A DNA stretch of 64,000 nt, from the NCBI GenBank assembly GCA_017549335.1, contig JAFYVB010000041.1:49552-113551 (forward strand). Direction: 5' to 3'. Position numbers and translations under genes: made by a program. The stretch comes from Clostridia bacterium (GTDB lineage: Bacteria > Bacillota > Clostridia > Christensenellales > Aristaeellaceae). The notes beneath the pieces are model-generated. The model was not told the origin of the DNA. It ran no database searches and saw only the letters and a program-made list of their open reading frames with translations. Shown one piece after another: positions 49,164 through 56,625 of this stretch. The first letter of the stretch is position 1, and every line of letters starts with the position of its first letter.

Positions 49164-49646
49164 TTACTGCTTGTCACAGTCTTCCTGACCGCAGTTGGTG
49201 TTGATGCCGATGCGGCGAGCCGTTTTCTTTTCTTCGGGCTTTTCCTTGGGAAGAGTGATATAGAGAATGCCGTTTTTATGGCTGGCCACGATCTTTTCCT
49301 GATCGATGCCCTCCAGATTGAAAGCGCGGGTCATGTGACCGTAGCGGCGCTCACTGTAGCAGTTGCGTTCGTCCTTGCGCTCCTCATTGAGATTGGCGCT
49401 GATGGTGAGCATGTCGTTTTCAAGGGTGAGCTCGATGTCTTTTTCATCTACGCCGGGAAGCTCAGCTTCCAGGAGGTAGCTGCAATCGTTTTCGCGGATA
49501 TCCACCCGGAAGCCGAAGGAGCCCATCATGTCATTCATGTTGAAAAAGGAACGGAGAAAATGATCGTCAAAAAGCGAATTCATCATGCTCATGGGGCGGG
49601 AAAGGGAACGGTGCATACGGAAAGGAATCATGTTGTACATCATCAT
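49164..49646 (-). CDS. Hsp20/alpha-crystallin small heat shock protein
   Basis: A 160-residue small heat shock protein that holds unfolding proteins in a refoldable state. The alpha-crystallin domain begins near residue 47 (FRVDIRENDCSYLLEAELPGVDEKDI) and ends with ASHKNGILYITLPK, where the I-x-[IV]-like contact motif is replaced by RRIGI in the tail. The Met/Phe-rich N-terminus (MNSLFDDHFLRSFFN) is typical. The C-terminus has two extra cysteines (NCGQEDC). AAGGAGG precedes the ATG. Two CtsR boxes overlap its promoter, so heat or protein-damage induction through CtsR is expected. Confidence 0.92.
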   Translation of the reverse strand: MMMYNMIPFRMHRSLSRPMSMMNSLFDDHFLRSFFNMNDMMGSFGFRVDIRENDCSYLLEAELPGVDEKDIELTLENDMLTISANLNEERKDERNCYSERRYGHMTRAFNLEGIDQEKIVASHKNGILYITLPKEKPEEKKTARRIGINTNCGQEDCDKQ

Positions 49647-49709
49647 AACCTCCTTGATGATTGGTTGATTTTGTGATTTGCAGCATCAGTATTTCCTGAT
49701 TGCGAGATC

Positions 49710-49738
49710 AGTATACAACAAAGGTCAAAGATAGTCAA
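49710..49738 (-). promoter_or_regulatory. Sigma-A promoter of hsp20
   Basis: On the minus strand TTGACT (49733-49738), 17-base spacer, TATACT (49710-49715). The -35 lies within a CtsR box. Confidence 0.75.
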
Positions 49739-49762
49739 TAGTAAAAGTCAAAAATAGTCAAA
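49723..49762 (+). promoter_or_regulatory. Two CtsR heptad-repeat operators
   Basis: The CtsR consensus is a direct repeat RGTCAAA-NAN-RGTCAAA. AGTCAAA-AAT-AGTCAAA (49746-49762) is a perfect match, and GGTCAAA-GAT-AGTCAAT (49723-49739) has one mismatch. They lie 23 bases apart over and upstream of the hsp20 -35 region. Confidence 0.8.
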
Positions 49763-49776
49763 CTTTTTTGAAAAAG

Positions 49777-49800
49777 AAAAAAGCACGCAATGCTGCGTGC
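49777..49800 (-). terminator. Terminator after the MazG-like gene
   Basis: GCACGCA and TGCGTGC arms (minus strand) with a GCAT loop and a six-base T-run, directly after the stop codon. Confidence 0.85.
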
Positions 49801-49812
49801 GGGGAAAGGCAA

Positions 49813-50121
49813 TCAGTCCACGGATTCCAAATAAATACGATCTGCGAAACCGCCGCGCTCTGAGCGCTTTTTTGATTTTATTGAAAGCAGCTGCGGCATA
49901 TCATAATTCCGGGCTGCACAGATGGCTTCGATCACTTCGAGAATATCGGCGATTTCTTCCATGCAGGGAGCGGAAAGGTACTCCTTTGTTTCCTCCTGCA
50001 GTTTATCTTCAAGACAACGGAGGTACTCTTCTTCATTAAGCGTTCGCGTGCGGGCGGTGCGTCCGCTTCGGGCAATGATTGCAGGAATGAAGTCTCTGAC
50101 CAATTTGTTATGAATAACCAT
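49813..50121 (-). CDS. MazG-like nucleotide pyrophosphohydrolase
   Basis: A 102-residue protein of the all-alpha NTP pyrophosphatase group. VIHNKLVRDFIPAIIARSG at the start is typical of the small house-cleaning members, and the metal-binding pattern ExxE then ExxD is present in LQEETKEYL and MEEIADILEVIEAI. It probably removes noncanonical nucleotides; phosphoribosyl-ATP pyrophosphatase is a more distant option. The start at 50121 follows GGAGGAATCAGG; the longer frame reaches 50187 but has no ribosome binding site there. Confidence 0.85.
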   Translation of the reverse strand: MVIHNKLVRDFIPAIIARSGRTARTRTLNEEEYLRCLEDKLQEETKEYLSAPCMEEIADILEVIEAICAARNYDMPQLLSIKSKKRSERGGFADRIYLESVD

Positions 50122-50276
50122 CCTGATTCCTCCTTCTATAGAAGCAAGGCCATTATAAGTTGCAAAATTCTGTTCGTCAAGATGCAAAAAGATGGTTTCC
50201 TTGGGAAAGCGGGATATACAGAATGGAAAGAATATGTTATAATATATACAGGAATCACATAAAGGAAGGTGATCGG

Positions 50277-50936
50277 GTGATTCGAGCAGTAATATTTGAC
50301 CTGGAGGGCGTGCTGGTTTCGACAGAGGACAGCCACTTCAGGGCATGGAAACAGATGACCATGGAACAGGGACTTCCCTTTGACGAGCATGTATATCAGA
50401 AAATTCGCGGCAACGGCAGAATGGATGCGCTGGATATTATCCTGAAAACCGCCCGCAGGAATTACTCGCCGGCAGAAAAATACGCACTGACAGCGCGTAA
50501 AAACGATCTTTACATAGAAGAAATATCCATGCTCAACAGCGAAATGATGCTTCCCGGTGCGCTGGATACCATTCGCGCATTGCGGGAGATGGATGTGAAA
50601 ATCGGCGTAGCCTCCTCAAGCAAAAACTGTATTGCCATTCTTAAAAAACTGGGCATCCGCAGGATGGTAGACGCCGTATCGGACGGAAATGATATTGTCC
50701 GACCCGAACCCGATCCCGAAGGGTATTTCCTTTGCGCACAACGGCTGAATGTTGTGCCTGAAGAGTGCCTTGTGGTGGAAGATACCCTCAACGGTATTAC
50801 AGCTGCAACCAATGCCGGTATGTTTACGCTGGCGGTGGGCGAAGCGGCCAATGATAAAAGAGCAGGCATGCGCGCCAAAGACCTGGCGCATTTTGATCTT
50901 CCCGGGCTGATTGCCTGCAGAAAAAACAGTAAATAA
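50277..50936 (+). CDS. pgmB: HAD hydrolase, beta-phosphoglucomutase type with Asp10Glu
   Basis: A 219-residue HAD-superfamily protein of the beta-phosphoglucomutase type. HAD motif I is FDLEGVLVST with Asp8 at the nucleophile position, the cap contains GNGRMDALDIIL, motif II is VASSSKN near residue 113, motif III Lys is in the ILKKLG region, and motif IV is VVEDTLNGI near residue 168. In beta-phosphoglucomutase the acid/base is Asp10; here that position is Glu. The start is GTG at 50277, with AAGGAAGG upstream. The enzyme should convert beta-glucose 1-phosphate and glucose 6-phosphate after maltose, trehalose or kojibiose phosphorolysis, but no phosphorylase gene is adjacent. Confidence 0.82.
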   Translation: MIRAVIFDLEGVLVSTEDSHFRAWKQMTMEQGLPFDEHVYQKIRGNGRMDALDIILKTARRNYSPAEKYALTARKNDLYIEEISMLNSEMMLPGALDTIRALREMDVKIGVASSSKNCIAILKKLGIRRMVDAVSDGNDIVRPEPDPEGYFLCAQRLNVVPEECLVVEDTLNGITAATNAGMFTLAVGEAANDKRAGMRAKDLAHFDLPGLIACRKNSK

Positions 50937-50967
50937 TACGCTTTAATGCGTTTACAGGAGGTAACGA

Positions 50968-52347
50968 ATGCTTGACAAGAGAATTGCGCAGGAGGTCATC
51001 GACTGCGCACTGTCCACCGGCGGCGATTTTGCCGAAATTTTTTATGAAGACCGCCTCAATAACCGTCTGACCATGCGTGCAGGCAAGGTAGAAGGCGTCA
51101 ACTCCGGCCGTATTCACGGCGCGGGCGTGCGCGTGTATCTGGGTTTCCAGGGCGTGTACGTCTACACCAACGATACCAGCCGTGAGGGTCTGCTTGCCTG
51201 TGCCAAGCGCGCCGCCAGCGCGCTGCATTCCGACAGCCGCATTACCGCCAAGCCTTTGGCAGCTCACGAGTTTGTGAATATTCATCCCATCGCCATCCGC
51301 CCCTCTGAAGCCAAGGCGTCACAGAAGATCGAAAAGATGCGCGCAGCGCAGGGCGTTCTTTCCCAGTATAACGAGGTTGTGCAGGGCGTGATCGGCTATA
51401 CCGACAGCGAACAGAACGTGTGGATTGCCAACTCCGACGGTTTGTATGCTCATGACCGCCGCACTTATTCCCGCTTCAATGTGTCTGCCATCGCCAGCAA
51501 CGGCACCGAAAACCAGACCGGCAGCGCCTCTCCCGGCGCTCATATGGGCTTTGAACTGTTTGATCGCACCGTGGATCCCGAGGCTGCTGCGCATATCGCA
51601 GCCAAGCAGGCGGTTACTATGCTGCATGCGCCCGTTTGCCCCGCCGGCGTGATGCCCGTTGTTATCGATAACGGCTTTGGCGGCGTTATTTTCCATGAAG
51701 CCTGCGGCCACAGTCTGGAAGCTACCAGCGTTGCCATCGGCACCAGCGAATTTAGCGGAAAACTGGGTCAGAAGATCGCGGCGGACTGCGTGACGGCCAT
51801 TGACGATGGCACCATGCCCAATGAATGGGGCAGCGAGAACATCGATGACGAAGGCACGCCCACCACCCGTCTTGTGCTGATCGAAAACGGCGTTCTGAAA
51901 AATTACATGATCGACCGGCTGAACAGCCGCCGTATGCAGATGCCCGTCACCGGCAACGGCCGCCGTCAGGATTATTCCTTCGCTCCCACCAGCCGTATGC
52001 GCAACACCTTTATCGCGCCCGGCAACGACGATGAAAACGAGATCATCGCCACCATGGGCGACGGTCTTTATGCCAAGGCCATGGGCGGCGGCAGCGTCAA
52101 TCCCGCTACGGGCGAATTCAACTTCGCCGTCAACGAAGGCTATCTTGTCAAGGGCGGCAAGATCGTCCATCCCGTGCGCGGCGCGTCCCTGATCGGCCGC
52201 GGCAGCGAGATCCTCACCCGCATCGACCGTGTGGGCAAGGATATGAAGATGGCGCAGGGTATGTGCGGCTCCCTCAGCGGCAGCGTACCTACCAATGTGG
52301 GTCAGCCTATGATCCGCGTAAGCAGCATTACCGTTGGCGGACGCTAA
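50968..52347 (+). CDS. tldD: Metalloprotease TldD
   Basis: A 459-residue TldD subunit of the TldD/TldE metalloprotease, which clips peptides inside a closed chamber. The zinc motif HExxxH is in IIFHEACGHSLEA near residue 243, and a conserved Cys follows in MCGSLSGSVPTNVGQP near residue 432. AGKVEGVNSGRIHGAGVRVY near the start is family-typical. TldD/TldE matures some RiPP peptides and degrades the CcdA antitoxin in enterics. The cognate substrate here is unknown; no peptide precursor gene was found adjacent. GGAGG precedes the ATG. It is followed 6 bases later by pmbA. Confidence 0.92.
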   Translation: MLDKRIAQEVIDCALSTGGDFAEIFYEDRLNNRLTMRAGKVEGVNSGRIHGAGVRVYLGFQGVYVYTNDTSREGLLACAKRAASALHSDSRITAKPLAAHEFVNIHPIAIRPSEAKASQKIEKMRAAQGVLSQYNEVVQGVIGYTDSEQNVWIANSDGLYAHDRRTYSRFNVSAIASNGTENQTGSASPGAHMGFELFDRTVDPEAAAHIAAKQAVTMLHAPVCPAGVMPVVIDNGFGGVIFHEACGHSLEATSVAIGTSEFSGKLGQKIAADCVTAIDDGTMPNEWGSENIDDEGTPTTRLVLIENGVLKNYMIDRLNSRRMQMPVTGNGRRQDYSFAPTSRMRNTFIAPGNDDENEIIATMGDGLYAKAMGGGSVNPATGEFNFAVNEGYLVKGGKIVHPVRGASLIGRGSEILTRIDRVGKDMKMAQGMCGSLSGSVPTNVGQPMIRVSSITVGGR

Positions 52348-52353
52348 GGAGAA

Positions 52354-53706
52354 ATGACTATGGAAAAGACTGCTTTTATCAAAACTCTGCTCAAGGCTGC
52401 GCTGGATGCGGGCATTGAGGCGGCGGAAGTATTTACTTCCTACCGCGACAGCTTCAACGCCATGTGCAATAACGGCGAAGTGACCAGCTACCAAGTTGCC
52501 ACCAAGGAAGGCCTTTCCCTCCGCGGATTGTATAACGGCAAAATGGGTTATGCTTCCACCGAAGCCTATGACGAAGAAGCCGTTGCCATGCTGGTGAACG
52601 GCGTCATCGAAGCCGCCACGCTGATCGAAGACGAAGACGTGCAGGAGATCTACGCCGGCGATAAGGAATACGTAAAGATCGACAATTATAACCCGGATTG
52701 TGATAAGGTGACCGAGGATGAGAAGATCCGTTTCCTGCTGGAAGTGGAGCAGAAGGTGAAATCCTGCGGCGATGAGCGCATCGTGCAGGTAGGCCGTACG
52801 GTGGTTTCCACCTCCTCCAATGCTTCTCAGATTCAGAATACCTATGGCCTTGACCTCAGCGATCGGGATAACCTGGCCTTCTCCTATGTGATGGCCGTCG
52901 CCAAGGAAGGCGACCGCGTGGCCACCGGCATGGGCATGGATTTCAGCCGTGATTTTGCGCAGCTGTCCAGCGATAAGATCGCCAAGGATGCCGTGGAAGA
53001 AGCGCTGTTCTATCTCCACGCTTCGCCCGTTCCCAGCGGCAATTACCACGTGATTATTGATAATCACTGCATGCCCGATCTGATGGGCGTGTTTGCTTCC
53101 CTCTTCTCTGCCGATGCTGCCCAGAAGGGCATGAGCCTGCTGGCGGGGCAGGAAGGTAAGCAGATTGCCTCCGAATGCGTAACGCTGATGGACGATCCCC
53201 ACATGGCTGGCGGCCTTGCATCCTCCGGCTTTGATGCTGAGGGCGTGGCCACCTATACCAAGGCGATCATCGAAAACGGCGAACTGAAGACCATGTTGCA
53301 TAACCTGAAAACGGCGCGTAAGGCGGGCGTTAAGTCCACGGGCAACGCCACCAAGCACGGCTATGCGGGCACCATTGATATCGCTCCCACCAACTTCTAC
53401 TTCAAGCCCGGTGAGAAATCTCTGGAAGAAATGATGGCGGACATCGGCGAAGGCCTTGTGATCACCGACGTGAGCGGCCTGCATGCCGGCGCCAACCCCA
53501 TCAGCGGTGACTTCTCCCTGCTGTCCAAGGGCTACACCATCGAGGGCGGCAAGAAGGGCCGCGCGGTGGAGCAGATCACGGTGGCGGGCAACTTCCTGAC
53601 GCTGCTGAAGAACATTCGCGCAGTGGGCAATGACCTGAAGTTCTTCGGCTCCAACATCGGCAGCCCCAGCATTGACGCCGGTGAAATGACGATCGCAGGC
53701 TGCTGA
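52354..53706 (+). CDS. pmbA: TldE/PmbA, inactive partner of TldD
   Basis: A 450-residue TldE/PmbA protein. It resembles TldD in fold (GVIEAATLIEDEDVQEIYAG, AGNFLTLLKNIRAVGND, and a C-terminal segment ending SPSIDAGEMTIAG) but has no HExxxH motif, as expected for the partner that shapes the chamber. Repeated landmarks are RDSFNAMCNNGEVTSYQVAT at the N-terminus and SGLHAGANPISGDFSLLSKG near residue 370. Paired with tldD at 6 bases, so the two are made together. AAGGAGA precedes the ATG. Confidence 0.92.
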   Translation: MTMEKTAFIKTLLKAALDAGIEAAEVFTSYRDSFNAMCNNGEVTSYQVATKEGLSLRGLYNGKMGYASTEAYDEEAVAMLVNGVIEAATLIEDEDVQEIYAGDKEYVKIDNYNPDCDKVTEDEKIRFLLEVEQKVKSCGDERIVQVGRTVVSTSSNASQIQNTYGLDLSDRDNLAFSYVMAVAKEGDRVATGMGMDFSRDFAQLSSDKIAKDAVEEALFYLHASPVPSGNYHVIIDNHCMPDLMGVFASLFSADAAQKGMSLLAGQEGKQIASECVTLMDDPHMAGGLASSGFDAEGVATYTKAIIENGELKTMLHNLKTARKAGVKSTGNATKHGYAGTIDIAPTNFYFKPGEKSLEEMMADIGEGLVITDVSGLHAGANPISGDFSLLSKGYTIEGGKKGRAVEQITVAGNFLTLLKNIRAVGNDLKFFGSNIGSPSIDAGEMTIAGC

Positions 53707-53724
53707 TAAGTAGGGGTTGGCGAC

Positions 53725-54324
53725 ATGAAAAGACTGACTGCGGTGCTCCTTGCGGTATTGCTTTCTTTGAGTGTTTTCTCTGCCGCGCTGGGTGAAGTGA
53801 CTGCCTATCACCATCCCACGCTGGGCTATACGCTGGAGTATGATGCTTCGTGGATGGTGATGGATACCGAAACCAGTGCGCAAAACGCGCTTGCGTTCGC
53901 GCCCAACGGAGAAGAAGTGGCAAGGACAATCAGAGAAACCGGCATGGTTTCGTTTGTTGAGCCTGTATCGGGCGGGAATGTCAGTATCGTTGCAGAAAAA
54001 CGACAGGATGATGCGCAGGAGCCGCTTCTGTTTGCTGTTACGATGCTGCCGGTATTCAAAAAAGAGATTGAAAGTACTTTCCCCGGATGCCAGATCACGG
54101 AAGAATTGCCTCTTGTGACGCTTTCTTCCGACAGGCGGTACTATTGCTGCATCGGCTTTGTATATCCGCAAGGCGATCAACGCACCTGTATACAGCAGAT
54201 GTGCGCGTTGGATGATGAACGGGTGTATTTCATCAACGTCACGATTAATGAGGCGACGGTTACGGATGCGTTTGTAAACGGTCTGTCTTCGATCCTGATG
54301 AGCTTCTCTCTTGCCGCAGAATAA
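53725..54324 (+). CDS. Small secreted protein of unknown function
   Basis: A 199-residue exported protein. A signal peptide (LTAVLLAVLLSLSVFSAALG) is followed by a fold with YHHPTLGYTLEYDASWMVMD near residue 30, a pattern that resembles the PsbP/DUF1795-like or MOG1-type sandwich, FVEPVSGGNVSIVAEKRQD, YYCCIGFVYPQGD and ERVYFINVTINEATVTDAF. The match is by pattern only. A GGGGTTGGCGAC stretch precedes the ATG. It follows pmbA by 18 bases and may be on the same message; it ends before a terminator region. Confidence 0.65.
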   Translation: MKRLTAVLLAVLLSLSVFSAALGEVTAYHHPTLGYTLEYDASWMVMDTETSAQNALAFAPNGEEVARTIRETGMVSFVEPVSGGNVSIVAEKRQDDAQEPLLFAVTMLPVFKKEIESTFPGCQITEELPLVTLSSDRRYYCCIGFVYPQGDQRTCIQQMCALDDERVYFINVTINEATVTDAFVNGLSSILMSFSLAAE

Positions 54325-54532
54325 AACCAATATAAAAAACAGGTCTTTATGGCGGGAGGGTTCTGAAGGAACAATTTATCCTGCAACGAACAAACGAGCA
54401 TCCGTATTTGGATGCTCGTTTGTTTTATGTGGTTCCCAAACGCAATGCACCGGAACGGTGCGTATAATTGCGCCCTCCTGTGCCCTCCTGTGGATCTGTG
54501 GCCGCTCGACAAATTGAAATTTGCTGAACAAA
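54325..54532. other. Intergenic segment with terminator and short tandem repeat
   Basis: It contains a perfect 13-bp stem terminator (54391-54403 with 54410-54422, followed by TTTTA), a GCACCG/CGGTGC hairpin (54447-54461) and two head-to-tail copies of GCCCTCCTGT (54472-54491). The repeat lies close to the border of the AT-rich gene. No gene is seen. Confidence 0.7.
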
Positions 54533-55099
54533 TTATGGTAACAAATGCCCATCGGTGATTTGTATAAGTTCAGCGATGATTGCTTTATAGTACTTTGAAA
54601 ATCTTTTATCCGACTTGCATATACTGCTTAAATCCACCTCAAATCTTATCAGCCTATCAATAATATGATTAGAAATGGTTTTTCGATATTCAGCACAATA
54701 CTCATAGCGATGGACAATCAGTTTTTCATTTCGTTCTTCATCCAACAGCCGATTGTATAAGTCATTGATCACATGTTCTTCAATAACCTGCACTTCATTT
54801 TCGCATACAAGTTCTGCACTCCACGATGTTTTATTTCTTTGAAACCCTTCATCATTCAAAAAATATACTGAACAATTCTTACCTTGGTATACAGATTTTA
54901 AAGCATCAGGATAACACTCATAAATAATTGGAGTTCCATTTTCGTCAGTGGACAGAATAAAGTCAAAATCATCCCATTTCGCTCCAAACAGAAGACCTGT
55001 CACCATGTTTTCTATTGCATAGACATATCCGACTTTATGTGTTGATACTTTAGGTTGAAGAGTTTTTAGTCCAGCAAATGGCGATACATGATATAGCAT
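54533..55099 (-). CDS. AT-rich orphan protein, possible ADP-ribosyltransferase-like fold
   Basis: A 188-residue protein from a strongly AT-rich stretch, unlike its neighbours, so recently acquired. I do not recognise it with confidence. The N-terminus (MLYHVSPFAGLKTLQPKVST, then YVYAIENMVTGLLFG) has the pattern seen in small proteins with an ADP-ribosyltransferase-like start (LYHxSxxxxLxxLxP...YVYA). The rest is rich in Asp, Glu, Lys and aromatic residues (FILSTDENGTPIIYECYPD; EVQVIEEHVINDLYNRLLDE). No signal peptide. GAGAAAAT precedes the ATG. Its codon use (AT-ending codons) contrasts with the flanking genes. A defence or toxin role is only a guess. Confidence 0.6.
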   Translation of the reverse strand: MLYHVSPFAGLKTLQPKVSTHKVGYVYAIENMVTGLLFGAKWDDFDFILSTDENGTPIIYECYPDALKSVYQGKNCSVYFLNDEGFQRNKTSWSAELVCENEVQVIEEHVINDLYNRLLDEERNEKLIVHRYEYCAEYRKTISNHIIDRLIRFEVDLSSICKSDKRFSKYYKAIIAELIQITDGHLLP

Positions 55100-55153
55100 T
55101 TTCTCACCTCGTCAAATTCAAGTTTATCGCTTTTATTCTATCACGCAGAGCAA

Positions 55154-55185
55154 GAAACAGCAAGCCTTGGCGGGCTTGCTGTTTC
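55154..55185 (-). terminator. Hairpin downstream of a GNAT gene
   Basis: A 13-bp perfect stem (55154-55166 with 55173-55185) with a 6-base loop, about 80 bases after the minus-strand GNAT stop and before the AT-rich gene. T-runs are short, so it may be a partial terminator or a message-protecting element. Confidence 0.6.
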
Positions 55186-55264
55186 GGTATTTCTTTGGTG
55201 CAAAGGGAAGTATAACTCCTTCCTTTACATCATACCTTCTGAAGACCTGTTTTTTGTTTGCGCG

Positions 55265-55816
55265 TTATAGCGTTTTGTACATGAGATAATCGTCGGCGTA
55301 ACTGCCGTCGGCATAACGGATCACGTGGGGACGGCAGCCGTATACCTTGAAGCCGTACTTGAGGTAAAGCCCGATGGCACGGCGGTTGCCGGCTGCCACC
55401 TCCAGTTCCAGCTGCTCGTAGCCCATTTTTCTTGCGCAGTCGATGAGGGCTTCCATCATGGCGCTGCCAAGGCCGACGCTCCAGTATTCCTTGAGAATGG
55501 AGATGCCCATGCCGCAGCGGTGGGATACACGCAGTCTGTGCCCTGCGCCCCTTACATCAGCAGTGCCGATGATCCTTTCGCCGTCAAAGGCGGTGATCAT
55601 CACGGAACGCCCGTCGGAAAGGCCGTTTTCGATAAACGCCTCTTCTTTCTCAATGGGCACGGCGGCAAATTCCTCCGGTGTGGCGAGGAGATAGGGTGAT
55701 TCGCCAAGGACCTGCACCATATAGCGCAGCATCTCGGGGGCGTCATTTTTCTCGGGAGAGCGCAGCGTGCAGGTGCGTCCGTCCCTGAGTGTGATTTTTC
55801 TTGCTTCGTATTTCAT
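55265..55816 (-). CDS. GNAT-family N-acetyltransferase
   Basis: A 183-residue GNAT protein with an acetyl-CoA motif of the type RCGMGISILKEYWSVGLGSAMM near residue 100 (R/Q-x-x-G-x-G/A in VGLGSAM) and LELEVAAGNRRAIGLYLKYGFKVYG near residue 138, where Asn and Tyr mark motif B. Similar proteins acetylate small molecules or ribosomal protein termini; the substrate is unknown. The start at 55816 follows GAGGAATAAAC; the longer frame has no ribosome binding site. It follows the FRG-domain gene by 2 bases on the same strand, so they share a message. Confidence 0.87.
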   Translation of the reverse strand: MKYEARKITLRDGRTCTLRSPEKNDAPEMLRYMVQVLGESPYLLATPEEFAAVPIEKEEAFIENGLSDGRSVMITAFDGERIIGTADVRGAGHRLRVSHRCGMGISILKEYWSVGLGSAMMEALIDCARKMGYEQLELEVAAGNRRAIGLYLKYGFKVYGCRPHVIRYADGSYADDYLMYKTL

Positions 55817-55818
55817 GT

Positions 55819-56625
55819 TTATTCCTCTTTTCGTTGATTGTACATGGGCCCCAGGGGCGCATAACGGCGGGCGATCCATTTGCAGATGCCGTCAAGCCCC
55901 GGGTAGATCATGCGCTCGGAAATGTTGATGTAATCCAGCTTGTCGCGGATCTCCAGCTTGGCTTCCTTTTTGATGATCAGGCGAGTGAATTGATCACTTT
56001 CGGGAAGATCAAACAGCGTGACGGCGGGATCGGACACAACGGAGAACAGCGCGTACTGGTTGGCGATACGGTTGACGGTGCTGGCAGGTTCAAAGAACAG
56101 CGCAAAGGGCTGATCGCAAAGATTGCGCAGCGCATCAAAATCGGGAGCCACGTCATCCAGCATATCGCGGGTGAAGATCAGCGCGTTCAATTCGGAAAGC
56201 TTCTTTTGCAGAGAATCGGGAAGACGGTCGTTGACAGCCTTGATATCGGTGCAGAAGATCACGCCGTCGCGATCGAAGGAAGAGACATCCTCCGTAGCGA
56301 AATGGGCGGCGACGAGAGGGGAATAGGTCCAGTCCAAAAGTCTTGTGGGCAGACCGAACTGCTGCCCCATGGCAACGATCTCCCAAAAAGAATTGCAGTG
56401 CTGCAGTTCGGTGTAGCCGTATTTCTGGAAAGAGCGCAGGATCATTTTTTCAAGCCCGATATCCTGCGGGCAGGCGCGGTTCAGGGAAGGGGTGAGCCCC
56501 CATTCGCAATCGGCCATGCCGCGATAAACGCAGTTGTTGCGGTAGCGCATGATCTTGGGATCCCAAACGCCCTCGAAAACGGCAGTTTGCAGATCGTCCC
56601 AGCTGTTTATCACGATATCACGCAT
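55819..56625 (-). CDS. FRG-domain protein
   Basis: A 268-residue protein with an FRG domain (named for its Phe-Arg-Gly motif, here YRGMADCEWGLTPSLNR near residue 34), followed by EIVAMGQQFGLPTRLLDWTYSPLVAAHFA near residue 80, which is diagnostic. FRG proteins are found in bacteria, archaea and phages; their biochemical role is not established, to my knowledge. The second half (residues 130-268) contains LFFEPASTVNRIANQYALFSV and ends in a charged tail. AGGAGG precedes the ATG. It overlaps the tandem SGNH hydrolase gene upstream by 8 bases and precedes a GNAT gene by 2, so it belongs to a three-gene unit. Confidence 0.85.
   Translation of the reverse strand: MRDIVINSWDDLQTAVFEGVWDPKIMRYRNNCVYRGMADCEWGLTPSLNRACPQDIGLEKMILRSFQKYGYTELQHCNSFWEIVAMGQQFGLPTRLLDWTYSPLVAAHFATEDVSSFDRDGVIFCTDIKAVNDRLPDSLQKKLSELNALIFTRDMLDDVAPDFDALRNLCDQPFALFFEPASTVNRIANQYALFSVVSDPAVTLFDLPESDQFTRLIIKKEAKLEIRDKLDYINISERMIYPGLDGICKWIARRYAPLGPMYNQRKEE

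Noticed and set aside
51319-54330. Open frame of about 1000 codons antisense to tldD-pmbA
   Set aside because: It lies opposite well-recognised genes with clear motifs, has His/Gly-rich composition typical of a shadow frame in GC-biased DNA, and lacks a ribosome binding site.
54311-54517. 68-codon frame after the secreted protein gene
   Set aside because: It crosses the 13-bp terminator stem, which explains its partly repetitive sequence; no ribosome binding site.
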